Positions 51,769-62,188 of a DNA stretch of 64,000 bases are shown piece after piece. Below the pieces are notes generated by a model, which saw only the letters and a list, made by a program, of their open reading frames with translations, searched no databases and was not told where the DNA came from. The translations under genes were made by a program, and so were the position numbers. The stretch lies in contig NZ_VXJW01000003.1 of the NCBI RefSeq assembly GCF_008692845.1, positions 62,001-126,000 of the forward strand, read 5' to 3'. How positions within the stretch are numbered: position 1 is the first letter of the stretch; each line of letters opens with the position of its first letter. The stretch is from Salmonella enterica subsp. arizonae (lineage in GTDB: Bacteria; Pseudomonadota; Gammaproteobacteria; Enterobacterales; Enterobacteriaceae).

Positions 51769-52781
51769 CAGTACAGATACTCCTGCACCAGCTTCTCCGC
51801 AGTTTTAACGGCCATCAGCGCGCCGCCGAAACGAATGTTGTCCGCCACCGACCAAAACTGAATTTGTTCCGGCATACCGTAATCATTATGCACGCAGCCA
51901 ATAGAAAGTTGTGGGTTGCCGGAGGCGTCGCCCACCTGTGTCGGATAATCCGTTTCTTCTGACAGTACGATATCTTCGCCGCGGGAAAGCGCCTCGCGCG
52001 CTTCTTCCGCCGCAAGCGGGCGGAGCGCTTCAAAGCTCACCATCTGCGCATGACCATAGAACACCGGCGACTGGACGACACTCGCGGAGATCATTACGCC
52101 ATCGTCCTGCAAAATTTTCCGCACTTCATCGACGATACGACGCTCCTGGCGCACGCTTCCTTCACGATCCGGCAGCAGCGGCAGCATATTGAACGCCAAC
52201 TGGCGGCCAAAGAAATCATCTTCATCGATCGGTATGCCGTTAAGCAGCTTCGCACTCTGTCCGGCCAGCGCATCGACGGCTTTTTTCCCCTGCGCGGACG
52301 CTGACAACATACTGGTGACGGCGATGCGCGACAGTCCCCCCTGATCAATTAACGGCTTGAGCGCCGCCAGCAACTGGCTGGTCAGGCTATCGGCAACCGC
52401 AATCAAATTTCGGTTGCGGTAATCCGCCAGTACATACGGGTTTACTTCCGGCACGACCAGCGGCACATCAGGCTCCAGCGCGAACAGACCGCTGGAATCT
52501 ATAACCAGACAACCTGCGTTGGTCGCGTCTTCGACCCAGGCAGCCGACGCCTCTGCGCCCGCAACGAAAAATGCCAGTTGCGCCTGCGTCCAGTCAAAGT
52601 CCGCCGCATCCTGAACAATCACCGACTTGCCACCAAAACGGAGGTGTTCGCCCGCGCTTTCATGACGCGCCAACGCATAAATTTCACCGACCGGGAACTG
52701 GCGTTCAGCCAGTGTTTCAAGCAGGGCTTCGCCTACGGCGCCCGTCGCGCCCAGAACGGCAATATTCCAGCCTTCAGACAT
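51768..52781 (-). CDS. usg: Aspartate-semialdehyde-dehydrogenase-like protein Usg
   Basis: Usg is a 337-residue homologue of aspartate-semialdehyde dehydrogenase with the N-terminal NADP-binding fold ([16 protein letters not shown]). Where the true enzymes have the catalytic Cys in an Asn-Cys-Ser-Thr type motif, this protein reads Asp-Ser-Leu-Thr (near residue 132), so it is not expected to be an active dehydrogenase. It sits between pdxB and truA, with which it is cotranscribed. Confidence 0.93.
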   Translation of the reverse strand: MSEGWNIAVLGATGAVGEALLETLAERQFPVGEIYALARHESAGEHLRFGGKSVIVQDAADFDWTQAQLAFFVAGAEASAAWVEDATNAGCLVIDSSGLFALEPDVPLVVPEVNPYVLADYRNRNLIAVADSLTSQLLAALKPLIDQGGLSRIAVTSMLSASAQGKKAVDALAGQSAKLLNGIPIDEDDFFGRQLAFNMLPLLPDREGSVRQERRIVDEVRKILQDDGVMISASVVQSPVFYGHAQMVSFEALRPLAAEEAREALSRGEDIVLSEETDYPTQVGDASGNPQLSIGCVHNDYGMPEQIQFWSVADNIRFGGALMAVKTAEKLVQEYLY

Positions 52782-52841
52782 GGTGGTTTACTCCAGAAAA
52801 GCGTGAGCTCCCCACTCAGGCAGGGAGCGATAAAAAAGAGA

Positions 52842-53978
52842 TTAACGAGCCGGGTGATGGACTGCGTTAAAACCAAGCTTTTGCAATAAAGCGGCGGCGC
52901 TGGCGTCATCGCACATGACATACAGCGACGACCATTCGCGGCGCTCAAGGTAGTTTTTACGCAGCTTATCGAACTCGCCCGGTATTCCGGCGACCTTACG
53001 CAGCGGCGCATCATCGCGGCGCACATCATACACCAAATGCGCCAACCTTTTCAGCGTCGGTTGATCCAGCGGGCCGTGTAGCGTAATACGGCCAAACTCA
53101 GGCGCAGGAAGTAATGTCTCCAGCGCGACATGCTGCTCGCGACCGATAAACGCGCTATACGCCTCGAAGACCTGCGTGGTGCCGCGCGCTTTACCTTCCA
53201 GCGTATACCCGGCAATATGTGACGTGCCGATATCCACGGCGTCCAGTAGCGCGACGTTAAGATCCGGTTCGCCTTCCCACACATCAAGCACCACACTGAT
53301 CGGCTGCCCGGCAGTGAGTCGCGCCAGCAGCGCGGCGTTATCCACCACCGGACCTCGGCAGGCGTTAATGAGAATGGCGCCGGGTTTCAGTCGGCGGATC
53401 AGCGTCTCATCGACCAGATGCAGCGTTTTGTACGGACCGTCTTTATAGAGCGGTGTATGGAAAGTCAGCACATCCGCCTCCTCCACCACCTCATCCATGG
53501 TACGAAAATCGCCCTCGTCCCCGCGCGCGGCGCGCGGCGGATCGCACAGCAGCGTGCGGATGCCCAACGCTTCAAGCCTTGTCTGTAGTCGACTTCCGAC
53601 GTTACCCACGCCGACAATCCCTACGGTGCGATCGCGTAACGAAAAGCCGTCACGTTCGGCCAGCATCAGCAGCGCGGAAAACACATACTCCACCACCGCG
53701 ATGGCATTACAGCCAGGCGCGGCTGAAAAACCGATGCCTTCCTGCTTCAGCCATGCCTCATCCACATGATCGGTGCCTGCCGTAGCAGTACCGACAAACT
53801 TAATCGGCGTACCGCTCAGCAATGATTCATTCACTTTCGTCACCGAACGCACCATCAACGCATCGGCATGATTCAATTCTTCGACGGGGATCGGGCGACC
53901 CGGCACCGTTTTTACCTCACCCAGGCGGCTAAATAATTCGCGGGCATAAGGCATATTTTCATCAACGAGAATTTTCAC
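52842..53978 (-). CDS. pdxB: Erythronate-4-phosphate dehydrogenase PdxB
   Basis: PdxB oxidises 4-phosphoerythronate in pyridoxal 5'-phosphate synthesis. The 378-residue D-2-hydroxyacid dehydrogenase has the NAD-binding [13 protein letters not shown] stretch near residue 121, the catalytic Arg (NACRGPVVD) and the later Glu/His of the family, then a C-terminal dimerisation domain. The start is GTG at 53978, read as the usual VKILVDEN; an upstream ATG adds 38 codons that overlap flk and its promoter. Confidence 0.94.
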   Translation of the reverse strand: MKILVDENMPYARELFSRLGEVKTVPGRPIPVEELNHADALMVRSVTKVNESLLSGTPIKFVGTATAGTDHVDEAWLKQEGIGFSAAPGCNAIAVVEYVFSALLMLAERDGFSLRDRTVGIVGVGNVGSRLQTRLEALGIRTLLCDPPRAARGDEGDFRTMDEVVEEADVLTFHTPLYKDGPYKTLHLVDETLIRRLKPGAILINACRGPVVDNAALLARLTAGQPISVVLDVWEGEPDLNVALLDAVDIGTSHIAGYTLEGKARGTTQVFEAYSAFIGREQHVALETLLPAPEFGRITLHGPLDQPTLKRLAHLVYDVRRDDAPLRKVAGIPGEFDKLRKNYLERREWSSLYVMCDDASAAALLQKLGFNAVHHPAR

Positions 53979-54081
53979 GACTGTCGTACCTGTTTGAGAA
54001 CGAGAGTTAACCGGATAAGTGTGCCATAATCTGGCCGCCAGGCATATATTGCTCAGATTTATGGTTAAAGGATAATGAATT

Positions 54082-55083
54082 ATGCATCCCATCTCCGGCG
54101 CCCCCGCTCAGCCTCCAGGCGAAGGGCAAAATCCTCTTTCCGCTGCGGGCGAGCAGCCGCTTTCCATGCAACAGCGTACTGTGCTGGAAAGGCTGATAAC
54201 GCGCCTGATTTCCCTGTCTCAGCAGCAAAGCGCGGAGGTGTGGGCCGGAATGAAACACGATCTGGGGATAAAAAATGACGCGCCGCTACTGTCACGCCAC
54301 TTCCCCGCTGCTGAACAGAATCTCACCCAGCGTCTGGGCGTAGCACAGCAAAATCACGCCAATCGTCAGGTGCTTTCACAGCTAACGGAGCTGCTTGGCG
54401 TAGGGAACAATCGTCAGGCCGTCAGCGATTTTATCCGTCAGCAATACGGGCAAACCGCACTTAGCCAGCTTACGCCCGATCAACTCAAAAACGTGCTGAC
54501 GCTCCTGCAACAAGGGCAGCTTTCCATTCCGCAGCCGCAGCAACGTCCGGCTACGGACCGGCCATTATTGCCTGCTGAGCATAATACGTTGAATCAGTTG
54601 GTGACGAAGCTGGCGGCTGCGACTGGCGAGTCAAGCAAACTTATCTGGCAATCGATGCTGGAACTCTCCGGCGTGAAAAGCGGCGAGCTGATTCCGGCAA
54701 AACAGTTTACCCATCTGGTAACATGGCTACAGGCCCGGCAGACGCTGTCGCTACAACACGCGCCAACGTTGCATACGCTTCAGGCAGCGTTAAAACAACC
54801 GCTGGAGCCGGACGAGCTCACGGCGATCAAAGAGTATGCGCAGCACACGTATCAGATTCAACCTCAAACGGTGCTGACAACGGCCCAAGTGCAGGATTTA
54901 CTTAACCATATTTTCCTGCGTCGCGTAGAGCGGGAGGCTGATGAGCTGGAACCGCTCTCCATTCAACCAGTCTACCGCCCGTTCGCGCCGATGATTGAAA
55001 CCGTGAAGAATCTGTCAGCGCGACCAGGCCTGCTGTTTATCGCGCTGATGATTGTACTGGCGCTTTTCTGGCTGGTTTCTTAG
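54082..55083 (+). CDS. flk: Flagellar regulator Flk
   Basis: Flk (RflH) couples flagellar P- and L-ring assembly to flagellin-level gene expression and prevents premature export into the periplasm. The 333-residue protein is Gln- and Leu-rich and soluble except for a C-terminal membrane anchor (about residues 314-332). It is divergent from pdxB with a 103-bp gap. Its stop overlaps the convergent yfcJ stop by 4 bp. Confidence 0.95.
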   Translation: MHPISGAPAQPPGEGQNPLSAAGEQPLSMQQRTVLERLITRLISLSQQQSAEVWAGMKHDLGIKNDAPLLSRHFPAAEQNLTQRLGVAQQNHANRQVLSQLTELLGVGNNRQAVSDFIRQQYGQTALSQLTPDQLKNVLTLLQQGQLSIPQPQQRPATDRPLLPAEHNTLNQLVTKLAAATGESSKLIWQSMLELSGVKSGELIPAKQFTHLVTWLQARQTLSLQHAPTLHTLQAALKQPLEPDELTAIKEYAQHTYQIQPQTVLTTAQVQDLLNHIFLRRVEREADELEPLSIQPVYRPFAPMIETVKNLSARPGLLFIALMIVLALFWLVS

Positions 55084-56258
55084 CCGCGCCGGAACGATAA
55101 AATCGTCACCAGAATGCCAACCACCGCGGATAGCGCTCCCGCCAGGAATACGGAAGAATAGCCGCATGAAGTGGCCAGCACGCCCGCCAGCGGACCGGTA
55201 ACGCCGTAGGAGATATCCTGAAACGCGGCATAGCCGCCAAGCGCCGTACCGCGTACCTGGGAAGGTACGCGTTTCACAACTTCCACGCCCAGCGCCGGGA
55301 AAATTAATGAACACCCAGCCCCGGTGAGCGCCGCGCCGACCAGCGCTATCCAGGCCATCGGCGCCAGCCATAAAAGCAGCAGTCCTGCCGTCTCAACCAG
55401 TAAAGAGACAATCGCCACTTTGACGCCGCCAAAGCGGTCCGGCATCCACCCGAACAGCACGCGCATTAGTACAAACGCGCCGCCGAAGGCTGTCAACGTA
55501 AAGCCCGCCATAGCCCAACCGTTACTGGCGAAGTAGAGTGAAATAAAGGTGCCGATAACGGCAAACCCCACCCCCTGTAGCGCCAGGCCAAGCCCAGGTT
55601 TCCAGATAAGCCCGACGACGCTCCACAGCGACGGGCGTTCGCCCGCATGAGCAGGCACTTTGCGCACCGTGCCATTAAAAGCCCACGCCAGCAGCGGCAG
55701 CGCCATGGTCGTTACCGCCAGAGCGGCGAAACCGAAATGGCTGTGAATCAATAATCCTAGCGGCGCCCCGGCAGCCAGCGCGCCGTAAATGGCCATTCCG
55801 TTCCATGACATCACTTTCCCGGAACGCGCCGGTCCCACCAGCCCCATCCCCCAGGTTAATGTGCCAGTCAGTAACTGACTCTCGCCGAAACCGAGAATTA
55901 AGCGCCCGACAATAAGCAATGCGAATTTTACCGAGGCAGAAACCGGCAACAGCGCGGCCAGCAGCCAGGCCGCGCCCGCCAGCCCACAGGCAAGCATCCC
56001 CTGTAGCGCCGATCGTTTAGCGCCATATTGATCCGCCAGCCTCCCGGCATAGCCGCGCGTCAATACCGTCGCAAAAAACTGAATGCCCACGGCGATACCG
56101 ACCATTGTGTTGCTATAGCCCAGTTCGTGACGGACAAAAAGGGGAATGACAGGTAACGGTAGGCCGACCGTCATATAGGTCAGAAAAACCGCAAAAGCGA
56201 TGCGAAACAGTAAAAAATTCGCAGGCGGGGTATGTGTTTTTTGGCTTACGGCTGTCAT
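55080..56258 (-). CDS. yfcJ: MFS transporter YfcJ
   Basis: YfcJ is a 392-residue major facilitator superfamily transporter (UPF0226 group) with about 12 helices; the substrate is unknown. The loop 2-3 motif ([15 protein letters not shown], near residue 70) is typical of MFS. It is the last backbone gene before the accessory insertion that separates it from fabB. Confidence 0.9.
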   Translation of the reverse strand: MTAVSQKTHTPPANFLLFRIAFAVFLTYMTVGLPLPVIPLFVRHELGYSNTMVGIAVGIQFFATVLTRGYAGRLADQYGAKRSALQGMLACGLAGAAWLLAALLPVSASVKFALLIVGRLILGFGESQLLTGTLTWGMGLVGPARSGKVMSWNGMAIYGALAAGAPLGLLIHSHFGFAALAVTTMALPLLAWAFNGTVRKVPAHAGERPSLWSVVGLIWKPGLGLALQGVGFAVIGTFISLYFASNGWAMAGFTLTAFGGAFVLMRVLFGWMPDRFGGVKVAIVSLLVETAGLLLLWLAPMAWIALVGAALTGAGCSLIFPALGVEVVKRVPSQVRGTALGGYAAFQDISYGVTGPLAGVLATSCGYSSVFLAGALSAVVGILVTILSFRRG

Positions 56259-56435
56259 GCATTACTCCAGAATGCAGAGTAAGGCGGGGAAATGCCACCC
56301 CCCTCTACCTGAACATCAGGATTAAGGTGCGTTGGATAACGTTAAACGCTTACGCATTATCAGAAGGATAATGTAGAGCGTGAAGTCTGCCTGTGAGACG
56401 TGAAACTTGTCAACCTTGAAATTGCAGCCGGGGTA

Positions 56436-56810
56436 TCAACGTGGCGGCTTACCGTCAAACAGAAAGGGAAAGACGGCTTTCATTCCTTTGACCCTAAACA
56501 GCCCGGTCACCTGCTTGCGCTGTTCTGGCGTCAATAATCTGAACATCATCTCCCAGATATCTTTAGGCTCCGCTTCCTGTACGGAAATGTGATCCGACAC
56601 AGGTTCTTCCCCACCTTCGTCCAGATAACGATGAACGTAGAGAGGGAAGACAGAAATATGGAACTCCTCGGCCTTTGATTTAAGACGCTTACGCCTGACA
56701 CCCTCTTTCCCTTCGCTGTACTTATATAAACGTTCGCGAACCGCAGGCTCGCTTCCCGGAAACCCCGGTAAGCCAAGACATTCCTTAACCGTGAACCATT
56801 CCTTTGCCAT
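56436..56810 (-). CDS. Mu-type DNA-binding-domain protein
   Basis: A 124-residue protein beginning MAKEWFTVKECLGLPGFPGSE. This N-terminal stretch (residues 1-60) resembles the Mu DNA-binding winged helix found at the start of Mu repressor and MuA transposase (WFTxxEC...GLPGxPxSExxVR). The second half is charged and has no transposase part. It is probably a phage-derived regulator, divergent from a Ner-like gene, as in the early control region of Mu-like phages. I cannot say what it regulates. Confidence 0.6.
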   Translation of the reverse strand: MAKEWFTVKECLGLPGFPGSEPAVRERLYKYSEGKEGVRRKRLKSKAEEFHISVFPLYVHRYLDEGGEEPVSDHISVQEAEPKDIWEMMFRLLTPEQRKQVTGLFRVKGMKAVFPFLFDGKPPR

Positions 56811-56896
56811 CGGTTTCTTTCCTTTCCTCTGATGAAATAAAAATATTTCTTCTTTTGCGCGAAATTCCGCTTTCTTTCTGGCAATATTCTTAGGGT

Positions 56897-56921
56897 GAAA
56901 AAGAAAGTAACTTTCTTTTTC
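56897..56921. promoter_or_regulatory. 25-bp palindrome between the two Mu-like regulators
   Basis: GAAAAAGAAAGT-A-ACTTTCTTTTTC has two 12-bp arms around a single base, in the middle of the divergent 172-bp gap. Further CTTTC-rich repeats lie at about 56870-56880. It looks like an operator for one or both flanking proteins. Confidence 0.6.
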
Positions 56922-56982
56922 TCACGCTAATTTTTACCTTAAAAATATCGGCGCCGATAACACATCTTCTTAGGATTACAGA

Positions 56983-57231
56983 ATGGAACCAAAAAGCCAA
57001 GACTGGCATCGTGCAGATATTAAAAGCGCACTGGAAAAAAGAGGTATTACGCTCAGAGATCTTTCTCGTCAGGCCGGTTTATCCCCTGATTCACTGCGCA
57101 ATGTTTTTACCCGCTCCTGGCCGAGAGCCGAACGGATTATTGCGGACGCGCTTGGCATCACGCCGCAGGAGATCTGGCCGTCGCGCTATGGCGATATGCA
57201 AATAAAAAATGATGCCGATACCGCAGAATAA
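56983..57231 (+). CDS. Ner/Nlp-family DNA-binding regulator
   Basis: An 82-residue HTH protein of the Mu Ner/SfsB (Nlp) family: DWHRADIKSALEKRG, then LRDLSRQAGLSPDSLRNVF as the HTH, and a conserved ADALGITPQEIWPSRY tail. TAGGA lies 7 bases before the ATG. Ner is a lambda-Cro-like early repressor in phage Mu. It stands between the Mu-like divergent gene and the amidase pair. Confidence 0.8.
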   Translation: MEPKSQDWHRADIKSALEKRGITLRDLSRQAGLSPDSLRNVFTRSWPRAERIIADALGITPQEIWPSRYGDMQIKNDADTAE

Positions 57232-57399
57232 TAGTTAATGTTGAATAAATTGGCCCTAACTTATCATTCTCAACAATTAATGAATATTTAAACTTATTAT
57301 ATTGGAAATAGTAATAGCACTATCTGTCATGCTTCCCGAATCAAATACTGTTAAAGCATTACGTCATTGCTATTACGTATTTTATTAACAGGAATCATT

Positions 57400-57768
57400 A
57401 TGAGTTGGGATAAAAGAATGGCGGTCAATTATGCCAAAACGCATGCAGGTTCTCATTCTCAAGGCCGGTGTGCGGAATTCACCCGAAAGGCAATTCAGGC
57501 GGGCGGTATCACGCTGGGGCATACTTATCATGCGAAAGATTATGGCCCAATGTTAAGAAGCGCCGGATTCACCGCTATTGGTACCTATGAAATGCCGCGC
57601 GAGGGTGACGTCATCATTATTCAACCTTACGCTGGCGGAAACCCGAGCGGTCACATGGCGATATACGATGGTGCAGAGTGGTATTCAGATTTTAAACAAC
57701 GCGATATGTGGGCCGGCCCGGGCTACCGGGCAGCCAGGCCCTCATATACCATCTACAGGAAGAATTAA
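57400..57768 (+). CDS. tae2: CHAP/NlpC-type amidase, Tae2-like T6SS effector
   Basis: A 122-residue protein with a catalytic Cys24 in QGRCAEFTRKAI and His85 in PSGHMAIYDG, the order of a CHAP/NlpC-P60 peptidoglycan amidase. It has no signal peptide, as expected of an effector delivered by a type VI system. From memory Salmonella encodes a Tae2-family effector, and this matches its size and motif. AGGA precedes the ATG by 6 bases; an in-frame ATG 11 codons upstream is less likely. The following lipoprotein gene overlaps by one base. It could instead be a phage lysin or an antibacterial housekeeping amidase; no T6SS gene lies in the window. Confidence 0.65.
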   Translation: MSWDKRMAVNYAKTHAGSHSQGRCAEFTRKAIQAGGITLGHTYHAKDYGPMLRSAGFTAIGTYEMPREGDVIIIQPYAGGNPSGHMAIYDGAEWYSDFKQRDMWAGPGYRAARPSYTIYRKN

Positions 57769-58286
57769 TGAAAACGTTCTCCCTTGTCGCGCTTATCCTG
57801 TTGCTTTGTAGTTGCTCTGCGCCTCATCACGACAGTACGCAGGCCGTGAAGCAGTTCTATACTTCATGGATGACGACGTTCACGAACGATGTGAATACCC
57901 CTGACGACACCACCGCCTTAATGCAACGTTACGTTGCTAAAGAGGTTATTCATCGCCTGGCGCTAATACAGTCCCTTTATGAGCAGGCGATTGTGGGGGC
58001 AGATTATTTTATGTATGCGCAGGACTATGCGCCAGAGTGGATTCCACAGTTACGGGTTGGGAAGGCACACCCTTTCCTCGGCGGAGAAAAAGTGGATGTT
58101 CTGTTGGGTACAGAGTCAACGCCCATCCATTTGGAAGTTTATACCCGTTGGGAAGAGGGACGCTGGAAAATTTACCGCGTTCGGGATGCTGACAAGGGTT
58201 ATGAACAGCCGATTTATGACGCAGGCGCCATCACCCAGGCTGAGGCATGGTCAGCGAAAATCGCAACAGAATATGAGAAGTATTAA
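57768..58286 (+). CDS. Lipoprotein, likely immunity protein for the amidase
   Basis: A 172-residue protein with a lipoprotein signal (MKTFSLVALILLLCSC), with the lipobox LCSC and lipidated Cys16; the next residue is Ser, so it should go to the outer membrane. The rest resembles DUF3828-type periplasmic proteins with a compact alpha/beta fold. Its start overlaps the amidase stop (TAATG), the arrangement of effector-immunity pairs. A periplasmic lipoprotein is the expected form for immunity against a peptidoglycan amidase. Binding is not shown by sequence. Confidence 0.65.
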   Translation: MKTFSLVALILLLCSCSAPHHDSTQAVKQFYTSWMTTFTNDVNTPDDTTALMQRYVAKEVIHRLALIQSLYEQAIVGADYFMYAQDYAPEWIPQLRVGKAHPFLGGEKVDVLLGTESTPIHLEVYTRWEEGRWKIYRVRDADKGYEQPIYDAGAITQAEAWSAKIATEYEKY

Positions 58287-58289
58287 AAA

Positions 58290-58307
58290 GGGAGCCGACA
58301 GGCTCCC
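58290..58307 (-). terminator. Terminator for fabB direction
   Basis: GGGAGCC pairs with GGCTCCC around a 4-base loop. On the minus strand a TTTTTAATA run follows, so it ends transcripts coming from fabB, 145 bp after its stop. It lies 4 bp beyond the end of the lipoprotein gene and can fold on that message too. Confidence 0.65.
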
Positions 58308-58352
58308 TCGAAGATTGGTCAGGTATTTATGCCGCTATCCGGCAATATCTCT

Positions 58353-58440
58353 TGCCTGATGGCGTTGTGCTTATCAGGCCTACAGACTACGCATTACTCA
58401 CGAACGTAGGCCGGATAAGGCGCTTACGCCGCCATCCGGC
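58353..58440. repeat. BIME between the lipoprotein gene and fabB
   Basis: Two REP units in opposite orientation (TGCCTGATGGCG... and ...GCCGCCATCCGGC) with GGCCTAC/GTAGGCC tails around a 23-bp spacer. Confidence 0.88.
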
Positions 58441-58452
58441 GATATACAAACT

Positions 58453-59673
58453 TTACCCTTTCAGCTTACGCATAACCAGCGTGGCGTTAGTGCCGCCAAA
58501 ACCGAAGCTGTTAGACATTACGGTAGTCAGCCCACGCTCGGTCGTTTCTGTCACAATATTCAAACCCGCGGCCTGTTCGTCCATCTGTTCAATGTTGATA
58601 CTCGGCGCGATAAAACCGTGCTCCAGCATCAGCAGAGAGTAGATGGCTTCCTGCACGCCCGCTGCGCCCAGCGAGTGGCCAGTCATCGCTTTAGTCGCTG
58701 AGATAGCCGGGCTCTTATCGCCAAAGACTTCGCGAATCGCGCCCAGTTCTTTCACATCGCCTACCGGCGTGGACGTACCGTGGGAGTTCAGGTAATCGAT
58801 CGGCGTGTCAACGCCATGCATTGCCATTTGCATACAACGAACAGCGCCTTCGCCTGACGGGGCAACCATATCGGCACCGTCAGAGGTCGCGCCATAGCCG
58901 ACGATTTCCGCATAGATATGCGCGCCGCGCGCCAGAGCATGTTCCAGTTCTTCGACAACCACCATACCGCCGCCGCCCGCGATGACAAACCCATCACGGT
59001 GCGCATCATAAGTACGGGACGCTTTTTCAGGCGTATCGTTATATTTCGTGGACAGTGCGCCCATCGCGTCAAACTCACAGGCCATTTCCCAGCACAGCTC
59101 TTCGCCGCCGCCAGCAAAAACGATGTCCTGTTTGCCCAATTGGATTTGCTCAACCGCATTGCCGATACAGTGTGCGGAGGTCGCGCAAGCGGAGCTAATG
59201 GAGTAGTTCACACCAAAAATTTTAAACGGCGTAGCGAGGCAAGCGGAAACACCGGATGCCATTGCTTTCGTAACCACATACGGTCCTACGGCTTTCAGAC
59301 CACGCGGGCTACGCATGGCATCCGCGCCAAAGACCTGAAATTTTGGGGAGCCGCCGCCGGAGCCTGCAATCAAGCCGACTCGCGGGTTATTCTGATAGAC
59401 TTCCGGCGCCAGACCGGCGTCGGCAACTGCCTGCTCCATAGACAGATAAGCATAGATGGATGCGTCGCTCATGAAGCGCACTACTTTGCGGTCAATGAGG
59501 CCAGTGGTATCCAGTTTTACGTTGCCCCATACCTGGCTACGCATGCCGGCGTCCTTCAGCTCCTGAGAGAAAGTGATCCCTGAACGTCCTTCACGCAGAG
59601 ATGCCAGGACTTCCTGCTGGTTATTACCGATGCTGGAAACGATGCCCAGGCCAGTAATCACTGCACGTTTCAT
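58453..59673 (-). CDS. fabB: 3-oxoacyl-ACP synthase I FabB
   Basis: FabB condenses malonyl-ACP with acyl-ACP and is needed for unsaturated fatty acid synthesis. The 406-residue thiolase-fold protein has the nucleophile Cys163 in [10 protein letters not shown], and His motifs in the [12 protein letters not shown] stretch near residue 298 and GHSLGAAG near 333. Its promoter carries a FabR palindrome. Confidence 0.97.
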   Translation of the reverse strand: MKRAVITGLGIVSSIGNNQQEVLASLREGRSGITFSQELKDAGMRSQVWGNVKLDTTGLIDRKVVRFMSDASIYAYLSMEQAVADAGLAPEVYQNNPRVGLIAGSGGGSPKFQVFGADAMRSPRGLKAVGPYVVTKAMASGVSACLATPFKIFGVNYSISSACATSAHCIGNAVEQIQLGKQDIVFAGGGEELCWEMACEFDAMGALSTKYNDTPEKASRTYDAHRDGFVIAGGGGMVVVEELEHALARGAHIYAEIVGYGATSDGADMVAPSGEGAVRCMQMAMHGVDTPIDYLNSHGTSTPVGDVKELGAIREVFGDKSPAISATKAMTGHSLGAAGVQEAIYSLLMLEHGFIAPSINIEQMDEQAAGLNIVTETTERGLTTVMSNSFGFGGTNATLVMRKLKG

Positions 59674-59721
59674 TCAATACCTCTGTAATTCGCACTATTT
59701 TTAAGTTTCGATTGGCACAAT

Positions 59722-59739
59722 AGCGTACACTTGTACGCT
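59722..59739. promoter_or_regulatory. FabR operator upstream of fabB
   Basis: AGCGTACA-CT-TGTACGCT is a perfect 8-2-8 palindrome that matches the FabR consensus AGCGTACANNTGT(T/A)CGCT. It lies 49 bp upstream of the fabB start. Confidence 0.8.
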
Positions 59740-59832
59740 GAACAAGTCCGATCAGCCATTTAGCACGGAAATTTGCGCCGTCAGGCACACATCGCTAAGA
59801 TCGCGACACCGCCCGTCAGACGAGTAACTTAC

Positions 59833-61833
59833 GTGAAACAATACGCCATACAACCCGCCACTCTCGAATTTAACGCTGAGGGTACACCTGTTTCCCGAGA
59901 TTTTGATGATGTCTATTTTTCTAATGACAATGGACTCGAAGAGACACGCTACGTTTTTCTTGGCGGCAATCGTCTTGCGGAGCGTTTTCCCGTGCATTCA
60001 CATCCATTATTTATAGTCGCGGAAAGCGGTTTTGGCACCGGACTCAACTTCCTGACGCTGTGGCAGGCATTTAACAACTTTCGTTCTGAACATCCGCAGG
60101 CGACGCTGCAAAGATTACATTTCGTCAGTTTTGAGAAATTCCCGTTAACACGCGACGATCTGGCGCTGACGCACCAACACTGGCCGGAGCTCGCGCCCTG
60201 GGCGGAACAACTTCAGGCGCAATGGCCGCTGCCGCTCGCAGGATGCCACCGATTATTGTTGGATCAGGGGCGGGTGACGCTGGATTTGTGGTTTGGCGAT
60301 ATTAATGAATTGACCGACCAACTGGACGCCACGCTGAATCAAAAAGTAGACGCCTGGTTCCTCGACGGTTTCGCCCCGGCGAAAAATCCGGATATGTGGA
60401 CGCCAAACCTGTTTAACACGATGGCGCGGCTGGCCCGCCCCGGCGCAACGCTGGCGACGTTTACCTCGGCGGGTTTTGTCCGCCGGGGATTACAGGAAGC
60501 TGGTTTTACCATGCAAAAGCGCAAAGGTTTCGGACGTAAACGCGAGATGCTTTGCGGAGTGATGGAACGATGCCTCACGCCGACCATTTCCGCCCCCTGG
60601 TTTTACCGTAGCGGAAGCGAAAAACGTGAAACGGCGATCATTGGCGGCGGTATCGCCAGCGCGCTGTTATCACTGGCGTTACTGCGTCGCGGCTGGCAGG
60701 TTACGCTCTACTGCGCGGACGACAAGCCCGCCCGGGGCGCTTCCGGCAATCAACAGGGCGCACTTTATCCGCTCCTTAGCAAACATGACGCAGCTATTAA
60801 TCGCTTTTTCCCGACCGCTTTCACCTTTGCCCGTCGCCTGTATGACGCCCTGCCCGTCTCTTTTGATCATGACTGGTGCGGCGTGACGCAGCTCGGATGG
60901 GATGAGAAAAGCCAGCAGAAAATTGCCCGGATGCTTTCCCTGGCGCTGCCAGCCGGACTGGCCTCAGCGCTCAATACCGAAGAGACGACACAGGCGGTTG
61001 GCGTTACGACACGTTGCGGGGGAATGACCTATCCGGCAGGCGGCTGGTTGTGTCCGGAACAATTAACTCGCGCAGTCATCGCACTGGCGACTGAACAGGG
61101 TTTACAAACGCGCTTTCGCCATACGCTCACGTCGCTCGCTGCGCAGGAGTCGCAGTGGCAACTGCGCTTTGCGTCAGGTGAAGCCGCCAGCCATGATACT
61201 GTAGTCCTGGCGAACGGCCATCAGATTAATCGTTTTGATCAGACCCAGCCGTTGCCGGTTTATGCCGTCGGTGGTCAGGTAAGTCATATTCCCACTACGC
61301 CCGCGCTCTCCGCGTTGCGCCAGGTATTGTGCTATGACGGCTATCTTACGCCGCAAAACCCGAATAATCGGCAGCACTGTATTGGCGCCAGCTATCACCG
61401 GGGTAATGAAAGCACCGTCTGGCGCGAAGAAGATCAGCGGCAAAACCGGCAGCGTTTGCTTGACTGTTTTCCGGATGCCGACTGGGCCAAAGAGGTTGAC
61501 GTCAGCGACAACAGCGCTCGCTGCGGCGTGCGTTGCGCAACCCGCGACCATCTTCCGATGGTGGGCAATGTCCCGGATTACCACGCCACGCTGACACACT
61601 ATGCCGATTTAGTGGATAACAAAGCGTCGGCGGTGCCTGCGCCTGTGTATCCGGGTTTATTTATGCTCGGCGCGCTGGGATCGCGCGGTTTGTGTTCTGC
61701 GCCACTATGCGCAGAAATTCTGGCGGCGCAGATGAGCAACGAGCCTATTCCACTGGATGCCAGCACGCTGGCGGCGTTAAATCCGAATCGGTTATGGGTG
61801 AGAAAATTATTGAAGGGAAAAGCGGTAAAGTAA
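59833..61833 (+). CDS. mnmC: Bifunctional tRNA 5-methylaminomethyl-2-thiouridine synthase MnmC
   Basis: MnmC finishes the mnm5s2U34 modification: an N-terminal SAM methyltransferase (about 1-245, with [18 protein letters not shown]-type SAM motif) and a C-terminal FAD oxidoreductase (about 260-666, dinucleotide motif [12 protein letters not shown]). The start is GTG at 59833 (VKQYAIQPA), giving 666 residues like E. coli; an ATG 20 codons upstream is in the promoter region. Confidence 0.94.
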   Translation: MKQYAIQPATLEFNAEGTPVSRDFDDVYFSNDNGLEETRYVFLGGNRLAERFPVHSHPLFIVAESGFGTGLNFLTLWQAFNNFRSEHPQATLQRLHFVSFEKFPLTRDDLALTHQHWPELAPWAEQLQAQWPLPLAGCHRLLLDQGRVTLDLWFGDINELTDQLDATLNQKVDAWFLDGFAPAKNPDMWTPNLFNTMARLARPGATLATFTSAGFVRRGLQEAGFTMQKRKGFGRKREMLCGVMERCLTPTISAPWFYRSGSEKRETAIIGGGIASALLSLALLRRGWQVTLYCADDKPARGASGNQQGALYPLLSKHDAAINRFFPTAFTFARRLYDALPVSFDHDWCGVTQLGWDEKSQQKIARMLSLALPAGLASALNTEETTQAVGVTTRCGGMTYPAGGWLCPEQLTRAVIALATEQGLQTRFRHTLTSLAAQESQWQLRFASGEAASHDTVVLANGHQINRFDQTQPLPVYAVGGQVSHIPTTPALSALRQVLCYDGYLTPQNPNNRQHCIGASYHRGNESTVWREEDQRQNRQRLLDCFPDADWAKEVDVSDNSARCGVRCATRDHLPMVGNVPDYHATLTHYADLVDNKASAVPAPVYPGLFMLGALGSRGLCSAPLCAEILAAQMSNEPIPLDASTLAALNPNRLWVRKLLKGKAVK

Positions 61834-61883
61834 CGAAACAATAGCGGAAGGCGGCGAGCGTCGCCCTCCGGCTTACGGCGTTA

Positions 61884-62156
61884 TTATTTTGCCTTGTCGA
61901 ACAAATTGTCCCACATCGCTTTGACTAACGCCTGATCGCGCGGCGACAGTTCGCCGGCACCGATCGCTTTTTCCAGACTTTGGCTAACGTTGGCATAGAC
62001 CGCCTCGACGGAGTGGTCATCACCGCTTTCCAGCTCGGCAATGGCTAACGTCAGGTGGCCACGCAGGTATCCACTGGCAAAAAGCTCATCGTCGCTGGCG
62101 TGCTCTACCATATCGTCAATTAATGCCAGAATGCGTGATTCAAACTCCGCGATCAT
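61884..62156 (-). CDS. yfcL: YfcL family protein
   Basis: YfcL is a 90-residue acidic cytosolic protein of unknown function, conserved in enterobacteria. It is predicted all-helical and rich in Leu, Ala and Glu, with no motif I recognise. It follows epmC by 32 bp on the same strand and ends 50 bp from the end of mnmC (convergent). Confidence 0.88.
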   Translation of the reverse strand: MIAEFESRILALIDDMVEHASDDELFASGYLRGHLTLAIAELESGDDHSVEAVYANVSQSLEKAIGAGELSPRDQALVKAMWDNLFDKAK

Positions 62157-62188
62157 CTTCTTTCCTCATTGTAAACGTGGCGCTGGCT

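Noticed and set aside
56259-58310. A complete Mu-like prophage
   Set aside because: Only two small regulator-like genes are seen; no transposase, head or tail genes and no clear end repeats.
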